From NCBI GenBank assembly GCA_963576565.1, contig OY755039.1, forward strand, positions 140,375,369 to 140,439,368: a stretch of DNA of 64,000 nt, written 5' to 3'. Below the pieces are notes generated by a model, which was not told where the DNA came from, did not search any database, and was given only the letters and a program-made list of their open reading frames with translations. Made by a program: the position numbers and the translations under genes. Below are positions 10,307-20,720 of the stretch, piece by piece. Within the stretch, counting starts at the first letter, position 1. Every line of letters starts with the position of its first letter. The stretch comes from Aspidapion aeneum (lineage: Eukaryota; Arthropoda; Insecta; Coleoptera; Brentidae).

Positions 10307-10829
10307 CGAGGGGTGAACAGCTAACCCAAAATGTGTACACCGATTGTGAAAATCCACAATCTTTTGCTAAGATTGTGTAAAGATTGTGAGGGATTGTGGT
10401 AAGATTGTGGACTGTGCAGCGGCGTAGCGTGCCTGACGGGGGGGAGGGGGCCGACAGCTAAAACAGGCACCTATCAAATCAAAAATTCTTGTGAAAAAAA
10501 AAAAGGTCATCATGTCTGTAGTTTCCTTTGCCGCCCTCTTAATTTACCGTTACCGGCCCTGCTACTTAATAACGCTTAGGGATCTTCGGGCACCAATGGG
10601 GGCGCCAGTACCCTCGGGGCGATGGGGGGCACGAACCCCCCGCGCTACGCCACTGGGAATGTGGTAAGATTGTGAGGGATTGTGAAGAACTGTGGTAAGA
10701 TTGTGATAAGATTGTGGTAAGATTGTGACAGATTGTGAGTGATTGGGACGGACTGTGTAAAGATTGTGAAGGATTGTGGGAAGATTGTGAGAAATGTGTA
10801 CACCAATTGTGAGAGCTATTCACCCCTCG
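10307..10829. mobile_element. ATTGTG-array MITE, copy 1, with 8-bp target duplication
   Basis: The ends are CGAGGGGTGAACAGCT and AGAGCTATTCACCCCTCG (inverted), flanked by GTGTTACC on both sides (10299-10306 and 10830-10837), an 8-bp target duplication of hAT-like length. Both flanks of the interior are short arrays of AAGATTGTG(A/G)GG units. The central part holds TAGTTTCCTTTGCCGCCC and a GC-rich stretch. Copies are at 24241-24676 and 30241-30900. Confidence 0.82.
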
Positions 10830-10878
10830 GTGTTACCTATGTATGTATGTATTCGAAAGTGGTGGCAGGCCCTACTGG

Positions 10879-13022
10879 TAGGGTTGCCAACTCCTACTGG
10901 AGCCAAAGGAGGACATTTTTATATGATCTCACAATTAAAAAAAAATTCTAGTGCACGTTCCTTAAAATAAAGCTCTATACGTATAAACATAATATAAAAA
11001 TTTACTAGGTAGGTACGTATATTGGTATGTATTTTTTAAATTAAAAAAAAAATCTTTTTCAAAACACATTTATTAAAAATAATTAGTCTAGTTTTTTATG
11101 TTTGGCTTTTTTGTGATTCGACGTTTTTACACTTTGATGAAATGACGCTTTGTTTATATTATTTCGACAATTTTACGGATCGAAAAAACTACGTTTCATT
11201 TAAATTATTTTCGTCTTTTCTATTTTCGATTGTTTTATTTTCGACCAAATTACGGTTCGACATTTTTTTCGACATTTTAATATGACGCGGAATGAGCGCC
11301 CCAAATTACAAGCTATTACAAAGTTAATTAAAATTAAAAGCATCAGACGCCAAAGAAGAAGAAACACGCCCTGGCGAAAGAATCTAAGACTTGTGCGGCA
11401 TGACGTCGAATTCTTTTTTTGCTTGGTGCAGCAGCAAATAAGACTCGCGTTGCCATGATTTATTTCCAACCTTGGCTGGGAGGTGAAACTTAAAAAAGGA
11501 GATACAAATGGTTTATTCTGTCATTTTAGAACAGAAACGTATTGTGTGCTTGGTTTATACAGATAAAAATTAATCAGGAGCTTAAATATCATATTATTTT
11601 TTACAATAATGGGTAAAATAACTACTTTTTAAGGCTCAAAATTAATGTTTTTGATCATGATGCCTAATTTTTTTTGCATGCGGCGTGTACCTTTATGTTA
11701 TTGTTTTGCTTCACCTTTGCAAATGACCACGAGCCGCCACTGAGACTCATTTTAAAGTAAAAATTAAAATAAAAATATTTTGCTGTTGAAACAGCCCAAT
11801 CAAAATTAATTTTAAAAAGTTATTTAAAAAATAAGTTTTAAACATGAATTTATTTATATGGGCGAGACAGTTTGGTGGTCCGAGCCTTAGCGAGGTCCAT
11901 AATTCGAGCGAGTTGTGAAAAAAAAATTCCATGCAATATACAGCGTGTGCAAAACTTTTGCACTTGCTCTGTGAAAAACGCCGTTTTCAGTGAAAAACTT
12001 CATTATCGGAGGTAGTTTTTTAATAAATTTTGAACACTGTTTTTGTAGAAAATAATATGAATTCTATTTTAATATGTACTTTTGTTTTATTTTTATGCTG
12101 GGGTTATGTATATAAAAATTAAAATACCTATTTTGCTATTTAGACAGCCAAAATAAAAAACAAACATCAATATTTTTGTAAAAAAACACAATCTGTAAGT
12201 TTTTTTGAATTAAAAGATAAATGGCTTTTTAAAGTTGGATTGCTTAAAAATCTTAAAATGGTTAAAAAAAACTGAAAAAAATAATCAAATTCTATACCTA
12301 AACAACAACAAAGATCATGTTCGGTTCGGTTCGGTTCGGTTCGGTTCTGTTTGCAGATAAAAATAAAAAAAAAGTTAAAAGTTTTCCAACTTTTTATTTT
12401 ATAGAATCAACTATTATTTTTATCTGTATGTATAGTGTATAAACTCAGCATAAAATATTGCAGCATAAGCAGAAGTGCTAGATTTCAATAATATAAAAAA
12501 AAAAACAGTAAATTGAGGCATTTTGGGCAATCATCTTAAGTGACTGTTTACTTACCTTACTACTATACCCCAAGAGTAAAGAGAAAAATATTAAATACTT
12601 AGTAAAACAAATCAAAACTTGGAGGCAAACATAGGGTGCAAATTCTGCGATCGTCTATGCGCGATCATCTGTGCCGGACTGACCACAGAACACTTGACTG
12701 ACCTTTGCTTTGCCGCGGGAGACGTGACGAAAACTTACGAATGATGCCGCCGTTGCTTAGGGCTATTTTACAGACGTTCCTCAGGCTTCGTTTATTTATT
12801 TCTTAAATGTGTTATTTTATATGGATGACAGATAAAAAAAATGGGGAACAACTATGAATTCGGGTCATTTCTCATGTCTTTTTATCACGTTATTTTTGAT
12901 TTAAGCACAAAATTCTGATAAAGGAGGACAAATGGCGTCCTCCACAGGGTCTGTGGAGGACGGAGGACATTTTGCCTCAAAGGAGGACTGTCCTCCTGGC
13001 TGGAGGACGGTTGGCAACCCTA
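10879..13022. mobile_element. hAT-like non-autonomous DNA transposon (2.14 kb)
   Basis: The inverted ends TAGGGTTGCCAAC (10879-10891) and GTTGGCAACCCTA (13010-13022) are exact, and CCTACTGG flanks both sides (10871-10878, 13023-13030). An 8-bp duplication and a YAGGGTTGCC-type TIR are standard for hAT elements. Subterminal GGAGGAC/GTCCTCC motifs occur in both ends, at least five times within 12930-13010. No transposase frame survives; the interior has only short unrelated ORFs and a TTCGG pentanucleotide run. Confidence 0.85.
12319..12350. repeat. (TTCGG)n pentanucleotide repeat
   Basis: Five tandem copies of a GTTCG unit inside the hAT-like element. Confidence 0.9.
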
Positions 13023-13128
13023 CCTACTGGACCTCCATGCACTGCGACCACAAATGGATCTATTGTGCCCACGTACCTACATACTGAGTTTGACTAAAGT
13101 GGCATATTTTTTTTTCCACCCAGTACAT

Positions 13129-13680
13129 GGTGTTACCTATTATACCTTCATTAAAACCAGGAAATAGGCAAACATTTTTTTAAAAAAATTTGAAACAAAA
13201 AGTTGAGCTTGTTTTTTTTAGTTTTTCTACTTTTAATAAAGCTTTATTTTATCAAGAAAATCTTAACATTAATTTTTAAGATACTTTGAGAATAATTTAA
13301 GAAAAAAAGAATTTAAACAACTGTCTTTGGAAATTAAAAATAATAATAATAATGCACATCATTTATAAGGTCTTTAAAATAGGTACCTTTAAAACAAACT
13401 GAACCATTTTTCAATTTTCAAAAACCTATAACACAAAAACTGCAGATCCAAAAAAAAAATATTTTAGGTAAAAAATATCTTTCTGTTGATTCATACAACT
13501 ATTTGGGAGTTCAAGAACTCCATAATAGGGTGTTTGACAGTAGTAAAAAATAAATATATATTTATTTTTAGATATCTCTTTAGGTCTTGGTAATGCTAAA
13601 AACAAACTTTTTTGTTTGATTTTTCTCAAATTCATAGTTCTTTTAATTAAATAAATTCATTGAATTAAAACAAATAGCCA
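13129..13680. other. AT-rich intron sequence, nothing recognised
   Basis: No coding region, TIR or RNA is apparent. The minus-strand frame at 13426-13635 has no recognisable motif. Confidence 0.4.
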
Positions 13681-13864
13681 CATGATTCAAAACAGGCGGT
13701 CTACCAATCAGCTGCGAGTGACGTCACAAAACAGTAAACGCCTCGAACGAACCTATTTTCTGTGTTATTTTCTTATGGATGGTAATGTTTGCTTTGGTCT
13801 AAAGTGTGAATTATCGTCCTGAATTAGATTTTGTTTTATGTTTTGCTTATAAAAAATATTTTCA

Positions 13865-13983
13865 ATGAGAAACGGATTCTCCAAAGCCGATAGCTCCAAC
13901 TTCCATTCCTTTATGGTGGCAGGCTTCTTTGCCAACAACAGTGATTTTTGTTCTGCAGAATTTAGAAACGGTAAAATGTTGAT
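13865..13983 (+). pseudogene. First-exon fragment of a multicopy transposon-linked gene
   Basis: The frame MRNGFSKADSSNFHSFMVAG then FFANNSDFCSAEFRNGKML is followed directly by GAT|GTAAGTATTT, a good splice donor. A block of the form G.FSKA.S..LP..D.FMV..FF..N..F..AE.R is common at the start of multicopy, transposon-associated insect proteins; this is recalled, not searched. Just upstream at 13719 is GAGTGACGTCACAAAAC, a CRE-type promoter-like element also typical of such copies. No downstream exon is found before the LINE, so this is a fragment. Confidence 0.5.
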
Positions 13984-14035
13984 GTAAGTATTTGATGAGT
14001 TGTTTTGTATATAACTGAAAGTTAAATAAATAAAA

Positions 14036-17000
14036 TAAATAAATAAATAACGTCTTTATTTAGCAAGCTTTACAAAAATAAGAGCTTATTCTTAAGCAAA
14101 ATACAAAAAAAAAATGGCTTGATAAAATGGCGAGATGTCGCTCCTAGAGCGTTTTTCAACCTAACCAAAGAAAATAAACTAAAAAAATTCACTTTAGTCG
14201 CTATGCGATTTACCATACCTATAACTATTTTCAAACAAGATAAAAAAAATAACATCTATACATATCTTAAAATTGATATACCAACCAACTGCCCAATCAT
14301 TTAGTAAGAATCACACAACATGACAAAAAGAAACTTAAAAAAAGTAAAGATCAAAAATAAAAGGAAAATTGGAGTTCATTATTTAGGGAGCAAGATCATT
14401 ATCTTTAAACTGAACATAATTGTAAAATCTTGAATTCTTTTAAACGTTTTTTAAAATTTAATATACTGTAGCACTGAAATTCAGAAGGTACCTTATTGTA
14501 AATTTTAGCAGCAAAATATGAAAAAGATCGTTGGAAAGTTTTTGTTCTATGTTGTGGGATGATCAGTGTCCTAGTATTTCTAGTTCTGTGATGTCTATTT
14601 CCTAGAAAATTAAGTTTTTTGCGCAAATAACTAGGTTCATTTGCAAGCAGAATTTTATGGACTAGAACCATACCATGCATTTCTCTAAGTTCATTCAGTT
14701 TTAACCTTTTATGCTCACGAATCTTATAAGTAATCCGATCAAATTTTCTTATTCCAAAAGCAAATCTAAAGCAAGAATTTTGAATTCGTTGTAGTCGATT
14801 TTCATCAAGTTTAGACAGACAGGGACCATAAACTGTATCACAGTAAGAAATACGAGATATTATTAAGGATTCACACAATGCAAGTTTCAGGTCAGGATTC
14901 ATTATATCTCTGTGTGGATATAGTTGCCTTAGAATGTTATATGACTGTTGACATAGAATATTTACATGCTTTGTAAAGCGTAGGTCTGAATCAATCCAAA
15001 GACCTAGATTTTTTACTTCTGTGGAAACAGGAATGTCCATACCAGAAATGCGGACAGAGATATTTTGAGATGCAATTTCTCTTTTTTGTGAATTTCCAAA
15101 GAAAATTACCTGGGACTTATTGGGATTTATTTTAAGATTATGAGCATTAGAGATTTCAGAAAGCATATGAAGATCATGATTTATTTTATTTTCGACTAGA
15201 GGAAATGCAGATTCAAATGGAAAAACTAAATAAACTTGTGTGTCGTCGCAATAATGATGTAGTTTAGAATCTCGTACATAGGTGAAGAAATCAGATATGT
15301 AAATTGAAAAAAAGATGGGGCCTAATATGGAACCTTGAGGAACACCTTGAGCAATAGGAAGAATGTTTGAAAATTTTGCATCATAGATGATTCTTTGAAA
15401 GCGAGGAGCTAAGTAGCTACTTATTAATTTCATTGATTCAGATTGAAATCCAAAGTATTTAAGTTTCTGTAAAAAGACTTTATGATCCATCATGTCGAAA
15501 GCTTTACTAAAATCTAAGAGAGTAAGACAAGTTATGTGATTTTTATCAAATGCCTGAAGACAATCATCTACTATATCAGTAAGAGCAGTAGTGGTACTAT
15601 GAGATTTTCTAAAACCAGATTGAGTTGAAGGGATAATATTATGTTGAAAAATAAATTTTGTAATCTGATCCTGAAGAACTTTTTCTAAAATCTTGGAAAG
15701 TGTAGGGAGTATGCTTATAGGCCTTAGATGGTTAAACTCGGAGGGACTGGAATTCTTCGGCAAAGGAATTACATTGGCCATCTTCCAACTATTTGGAAAT
15801 TTAGAAGTCGTAATGCTGTGATTTATGATATGTAAGATATGGTTAATTATAAAATTTTTAGCCAAATTTATCATTTTAAGAGAGATTTGATCACCTCCGG
15901 TAGCATTACTATTTACAGAATTAAGGTGCAAAATTAACTCTGAAAGATCTATAGCTATAAAATTAAAGTTAATACCTGGGTTAAAACTTCCGTTGTATTT
16001 ATGTAATAAGTTTTCCTGATCCTGAGTACGTGTGACTAAGGGAACTGTAGTAAAATGAGAGTTTATTGCATCAAGATTTGCTAGATCCTGTGGTATAGTG
16101 TTCTCAGTGGTTTTAATTACATTTAGTTTACGGAGTGAATTCCAAATTGATTTTGAATTTTTCGAATTTATTGCATTTTGTAAAAACATTTTTTTTTCAT
16201 ATCTGATGAAGACATTTGCTCGATTATGTTGCAATTTGTAATTCTCCCAATCTCGTAACAATTTAGTTTGTTTGTGTCTTTCAAATGCCTTATCCCTACT
16301 TTTTATTATTTCTTTAATATGAGATTTGTTTAACCATGGAGCTGGTGGTTTGGTAACACGAATTTTCCTGATAGGCGCGCAATGATTAAAAACATTCAGA
16401 AGTGAATTGTTTAAAATTAAAACCATATCATTAACATTTGATTGATTGTAAATTGAGTCAAAATTTTCATTGTTCATTAAAAAATTAAAATAGTTTACAT
16501 TAAATTGTTTGAAATCTCTATAATTAATAAATTTTGGAATTTTATTTTCTCGGACAGTATTAAAACTACAACCAACAATGCAGTGATCTGAAATGCCACA
16601 GGAACTAATAGTGTTAGCCTTCACAATAATTTCCAAGTTAGATGTAATAATTAAGTCTAATAATGTACTAGATGAGTTAGTTATTCTTGTGGGATCTTTG
16701 ATTAATTGACTAAGATTGTATGACTCCAGAAAGTTAGAGAAGTGTGTTACAGCAGGGGATTTTTGTAAAAGATTAATATTTATATCACCTGAGATAAGTA
16801 GTTCTTCACAATGTGGTAAAACAACTGTTAAAGCATTTTCCAGGTCCTCAAAGAATTTAGGAATGCTTGTATTAGGGGGACGATACAAAATACCAATGGC
16901 AAATTTTTTTGTAGAAATTGTAGTTAGAATCCACAATTGTTCGAGATATGGACTTCGGTTACTATAAATAATTTTAAATTTTCTAGATTTTTTAATAAAA

Positions 17001-17058
17001 AAGCAAATGCCACCACCTTCTCGATTTCGGTCCAATCTTATTAATCTTAAGTTCTTTT
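14036..17058 (-). mobile_element. 5'-truncated CR1/jockey-like LINE with (TTTA)n tail
   Basis: The element reads on the minus strand, with its 3' end at about 14036 in a TTTA repeat (AATAAATAAATAAATAAC on plus). It contains one long uninterrupted frame (14405-17055) and a ~360-bp 3' UTR. The 5' end is cut within the endonuclease domain, with a stop codon just upstream at about 17053. It lies in the 12.9-kb intron in the same orientation as the zinc-finger gene. Confidence 0.85.
14405..17055 (-). CDS. LINE endonuclease-reverse transcriptase (N-terminally truncated)
   Basis: About 880 codons without a stop. The first ~160 residues are the C-terminal part of an apurinic-type (EEP) endonuclease: DRNREGGGICFFIKK, the GDININLL box near residue 104 and the catalytic SDHCIV near residue 150. 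The reverse transcriptase follows: PLPKNSSPSEFNHLRPISIL, SGFRKSHSTTTALTDIVDD, LDFSKAFDMMDHKVF, GVPQGSILGPIFFSIYISD and the active site HHYCDDTQVYL, where YCDD replaces the usual YADD. A thumb and C-terminal region end with KVPSEFQCYSILNFKKRLKE, as in CR1/jockey-type proteins. The missing part is the endonuclease N-terminus, so this copy could not act alone, but the intact frame suggests a young insertion. Confidence 0.9.
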
Positions 17059-17214
17059 ATGATATTCTTCACCTACTTTTAGTCATTTAGATTTTGAGGT
17101 TAGGTTATATGTTTTGCTTTTTTGTTTAATATGCCACTTACAATAGATTCAATTAAATACCCAATCATTATTATTTTACCCATTAAGAAACAATCAAAAA
17201 TTGCAGGACAGGGA
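17059..17214. other. Intron sequence left of a minisatellite
   Basis: No feature is recognised; it lies between the LINE 5' end and the CTGC repeat region. Confidence 0.35.
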
Positions 17215-17466
17215 GGCAAAAAGTATACAACAACCAGCAACACTTGAAGTACTGCATAGGTTACACTGCATAGTCCTGCATAGGTACTGCCTTGTCCTGC
17301 CTATGCACTGCCTAGTCTTGCATATGCACTGCTCAGTCCTACATTTAGCCTGCATGTGCACTGCCTAATCCTGCATTTAGAGGTACTCCCTAGTCCTGCC
17401 TAATAACTGCCTAGCACTGCCTAAAAATTTGTACACCTTTCTGCATATTATAGTTGTTCACCCCTT
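17215..17466. repeat. Degenerate CTGC(C/A)TAGTCCTGCAT minisatellite
   Basis: About 200 bp of degenerate ~12-25 bp units such as CTGCATAGTCCTGCATAGG, TGCCTAGTCTTGCATATG and ACTGCCTAATCCTGC. It ends in GTACACC, then GTTGTTCACCCCTT, which resembles the right end of the ATTGTG MITEs (GTACACATTTTGGGTTAGCT then GTTCACCCCT). No matching left end is seen. Confidence 0.65.
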
Positions 17467-17565
17467 GTAATAAACATAACCTCAAAAACTTCATCATCAT
17501 TTACGAAATAGTTATATATATTATAGACAACATAAGAAAAATTAGAAATAATTTAGTTATACTCA

Positions 17566-17754
17566 CATCAAAGTGATGTAATCTTCACAAATGTAAAGTG
17601 AAGATGTATTAGATAAGGCACTTGGGTCTCTTCGAGCAAGTTCTAGTCACTTTTTCTGATCTTTTACTGCAGTAGGCACATGAATAAATAGTTTTTCAGG
17701 TGTTGTTATGCTAGTATTCGAACACTGAGGCACTACACACCACCTATAGGACAT
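17566..17754 (-). pseudogene. THAP-domain exon, disrupted
   Basis: The minus strand starts MSYRWCVVPQCSNTSITTPE then KLFIHVPTAVKDQKK. This is the beginning of a THAP zinc-binding DNA-binding domain (C-x4-C, then F..P). A stop codon stands where the conserved tryptophan of KKW is expected, followed by LELARRD. The later C-E-D-H-F-type segment is out of frame, because a few extra bases separate the TGTGAAGAT and CACTTTGAT parts, right before a GTGAGT donor. It therefore looks like exon 1 of a THAP gene or P-element-like transposon that has become a pseudogene. Confidence 0.65.
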
Positions 17755-18056
17755 TTTTTCACATAAAAAACAGTAAAAACACAGACCAAAAACAAATAAA
17801 CACTTGAATGCAGTGTATCTGTCCATGAGTTTACTGTGCTGTGATGTCATTGCAATGACATACTAGAAATGAGAGTTTTAGCAGCAAATTCAAATTCGAA
17901 ATTAGAAAACTTTGATTTTAAATGTAGTCATGATAAAATATACTATTTTAATAATTTTGCGTAGCAAATTAGGGACCTATGTATCATCCTAAACACTTTT
18001 CTAAAATTTGTCAAATACCCTATTCTTGATTTTATTATGCTCAAACCTCAACCTAC

Positions 18057-18793
18057 CTATATTGAACAGCAATGGGAAACTTAATCTTGCATTCTCCGCA
18101 ATAGTAAGTCTTTGATGGTTTATTATTAGTTCCACCTGCTTGCTCTTCCAACTCTGCCTCCACTTCCAATTGTTCAACATCAATCTTAAACTTTTTTTTG
18201 TTTTCCATCATTTTTGAGATCTCTCTTCGCATTATCCTTGTTCTGTCTCTCATGAGCATTCTTTTTGTAGGATATTGTTGGGGAGGGATGTAATTAAAAT
18301 CTGGTCCCCTTTTTACACTTCTAGATCGTAAGGATCTAGAAGGCGAGGATATTTCAGAACTTGTCTTTTTTTGAGATGAAAAAGACACACTGTCCCTCTC
18401 TGTTTCTTTTTTTATAGGTAAGTTAGTAAAACTTGTTAAAGATGACTCCAAGGGTAAACTCTCCTTAAAATTTAGTGATCTTAGTTTTTTTAAAAATAGA
18501 GTGTTAGTAGTAAGCTTGAGTTTTTGAATTGCATCTGCTCTTTCTTCAGGATTTGTGATTGTTTTAATGTTTTCAAGAGTTTTCAATGGACTACTCTCCT
18601 CTTCTGAATCATTATTATCATTAAAATCCATCAAATTGGAATTATCATTGTTTTCTACCTCATCAGATATGACTTTCTTAAAAACCAAAGCCCGATACGA
18701 TTTGATTATTTTACGCCGGATCATAATGGCAGATTTCACCTCATAGGCACATTTTGGACAAGAAATCTTCGGCAGATTGTCATCTTTAGTGAC
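18057..18793 (-). CDS. ZAD zinc-finger gene, exon 2 (second ZAD cysteine pair, linker, start of finger 1)
   Basis: It joins exon 1 in phase 0 (TTATCTAAAG acceptor; VTKDDNLPKISCPKCAYEVK follows), supplying the second zinc-binding cysteine pair of the ZAD (about residues 58 and 61). A ~210-residue linker follows: an acidic patch (NDNSNLMDFNDNNDSEEESS), Ser-rich stretches, and basic segments RSLRSRSVKRGPDF and KRMLMRDRTRIMRREISKMM that could serve as nuclear-localisation signals. The exon ends YYCGECKIKFPIAVQY, the cysteine half of finger 1, with donor TATAG|GTAGGT in phase 2. The finger is finished by exon 3, 12.9 kb away. Confidence 0.88.
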
Positions 18794-18911
18794 CTTTAGA
18801 TAAAAAAAATTCCTTTTAATAGAAAATCGCTAAAAAATAAATTTATTAAGTTAAAACACTCCCCTGGGTAGCGAATAAACTCTTTAAGTTGGTCTACATC
18901 TATAAATCTAC

Positions 18912-19049
18912 CTTTAAACCTGTCAAAATGTCAAGCATTTTGGGGAAATCGTCGGTGAAAATGTTGATTTTGTTCCCGGTGAGGTTAAGACATAGTCTGC
19001 ACATTTCCAAGTTGTTCACCATCGCGGAGATCGGGTTATTTTCACTCAT
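18912..19049 (-). CDS. ZAD zinc-finger gene, exon 1 (start codon and first half of ZAD)
   Basis: The ATG at 19049 opens MSENNPISAMVNNLEMCRLC followed by LNLTGNKINIFTDDFPKMLD. C17 and C20 with R18-L19 form the CRLC signature of the zinc-finger-associated domain, a treble-clef dimerisation module of insect C2H2 proteins. The domain is completed in exon 2. The donor AAG|GTAGAT at 18911 gives phase 0 and the smooth join ILTGLK-VTKDDNLP; an alternative donor 8 bases earlier also keeps a frame but with a weaker splice site. The start lies 110 bp from a hAT-like insertion (19159), so the promoter may have been displaced. The protein probably binds DNA in the nucleus; its targets are unknown. Confidence 0.88.
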
Positions 19050-19783
19050 TTTGGTTCAGTAATTTTCGAAAAATTAAGAATATAAAAAAACCAGTCAAAA
19101 TGACAGTAGAAAAACAAACAAACAAGCTGCGCCCTCTGTATTCTAGACCCCGACTCAATAGGGTCACTGCATCCTGGAAGCCTGGCGTCTCCCAGGGGTA
19201 GCGACACGAGTGTCATAACCATACTCAAAATTCCATAGACGTTCGTGAAAAATACTCATTTTTATACAGTCTGAGAAAAAAAAATGTTTTAATAAAACTT
19301 AAAAAGAACTTTTTTATACAGCTTAAGAAATAAAAAATATGTTCCTTGAGTTTTTGGGTTATGAATATTTATTGTAGGTATATTTATTGTTAAAAATCAT
19401 TTTCTTTTAAATATTATTTGTGTTTTTTGTAGAAAAATAATACGTAATAAATAAACAAACAGGACAGTAATACATTTGTATGTTAAATGTTTATTAATAC
19501 TATATAATATATCAAAGGACAAAATGAAACTTTAATAACAAGGTTCATACGCTATCTTTTGCATTGTTTAGTTTATTTTTTAAGTTTTTTTTTTCTATTT
19601 TTTCGATGTTTTTAAGTTTTGTGGTTCTTTTTTAGTCACTTTTTATTCCGATTTTTACATTTTATCAAAAGACAAAAAAAGCCCAAAAACAGTTCGAGTT
19701 TTAGTAACGTTAGGCTTTAATTACTTATAATTTTATAGTCCTTTTCATATAAATATCTTAATATTATTCTTCAAAAGCACAAA

Positions 19784-20000
19784 CTTCGAAAATCATTTTC
19801 TTCAAACCGAAGATTGTTCGAAAACATTTTCTTCGAACAAAAGATTATTTGAAAACGTTTTCTTCGAAAGGAAAATTGTTCGAAAACGTTTTCTTCAAAC
19901 AGAAATTTTTCGAAATCACTTTCTTTGAACGAAAATTTGTTTGAAAATATTATTTTAAAATGCAAATTTGTTCAGAAACATTTCTTTGAAAACAAATTTT
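19784..20000. repeat. GTTCGAAAACRTTTTCTTCG minisatellite, left arm
   Basis: About six ~33-bp units containing CGAAAACGTTTTCTTCGAA. The array is the inverted partner of the one at 20430-20720. Confidence 0.8.
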
Positions 20001-20009
20001 TCGAAAAAA

Positions 20010-20400
20010 AAATTTTAGACCTGGCTTGCCAAACTTAACACAACTCATATAGTTCGACGTACTAATGGGGTCTTTTTCTAACAATTTTTGGAAAACCAAA
20101 CCGAACCAACCGAAACCTATTTTTGAAAAATGATTTCCCTAAATTAGCTTTCCGGTCCTCATTTTGGAAGGTTGAAATGGGTGTTACTCTAACCTTTCTC
20201 AATTGAGCACATCAGGGGATATCTGGACCGGTTGGGATACGTTTGCGATCAATTGACAAAGTTTAGGAAAATACCAATTTCGCCCTTCCAAAAGGAGACA
20301 GTTTACGATCCCGGGAAAGAAGTTAGGGTTTTTTTGAAAAAATATGTTAGTAAGACCTTGCTTTAGTCAAACTATATGAATTGTGTTAGGTTTGGAAATC
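20010..20400. repeat. Inverted core between minisatellite arms
   Basis: ACCTGGCTTGCCAAACTTAA near 20020 is answered by the complement TTAGGTTTGGAAATCCAGGT near 20388, and CATATAGTTCGAC by GTCAAACTATATG. The whole interior from 19784 to 20720 is therefore one large palindrome-like structure. Confidence 0.7.
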
Positions 20401-20429
20401 CAGGTCGAGAGCGTCTTTTTTCGAAAAAC

Positions 20430-20720
20430 TTACTTTCGAAGAAAATGTTTTCTATTCGAAGAAAATGTTTTTGAACAACTATTGCTTACGAACAAATTTC
20501 CGTTCGAAAAAAAATGTTTTCGAACAAATTTGCGTTAAAAAAAAATGTTTTCAAACAAATTTCCGAAGAAAGAAAATTTTTTCGAACAATTTTCCGTTCG
20601 AGAAAATGGTTTTTGAACAAATTTCCGTTCAAAAAAAATGTTTTCAAACAAATTTCTATTAGAAGAAATTGTTTTCATAAAAATTTCCGTTCAAAGAAAA
20701 TGTTTTCGAACAAAGTTCTG
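20430..20720. repeat. GAAAATGTTTTCGAACAAAT minisatellite, right arm
   Basis: About nine ~33-bp units of GAAAATGTTTTCGAACAAAT followed by TTCCGTTCGAAA-like sequence, inverted relative to 19784-20000. The ORFs across it (FRSKKNVFEQ-type) are repeat translations, not genes. Confidence 0.8.

Larger units (their letters stand above)
10838..13128 (-). mobile_element. Short retro-element split by a hAT-like insertion
   Basis: Removing the hAT-like element (10879-13022) leaves about 150 bp with GTATGTATGTATT at its left edge and ATTTTTTTTTCCACCCAGTA near its right. ATGGTGTTACCTAT-like sequence occurs on both sides (host GTGTTACCTAT after 10829 and GGTGTTACCTAT at 13129), so the unit looks like a short retro-insertion, minus orientation, with an (ATAC)n tail. 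The right 51 bp recur exactly at about 27492-27549. Class (SINE or truncated LINE) is unsettled. Confidence 0.45.
5138..18056 (-). other. 12.9-kb transposon-filled intron 2 of the ZAD zinc-finger gene
   Basis: This is inferred from the reading frame: exon 2 stops after the CGEC half of a finger plus 11 residues, and exon 3 starts with the matching RRHMTRH, giving C-x2-C-x12-H-x3-H. The interval contains almost no host-like coding sequence but does hold the MITE/foldback nest (5.2-8.4 kb), a hairpin-ended element, ATTGTG MITE, hAT-like element, LINE and THAP pseudo-exon. These are annotated separately. Confidence 0.75.

Noticed and set aside
18001..18183. Alternative minus-strand frame in zinc-finger exon 2
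   Set aside because: Overlaps the confirmed coding frame and lacks any domain.
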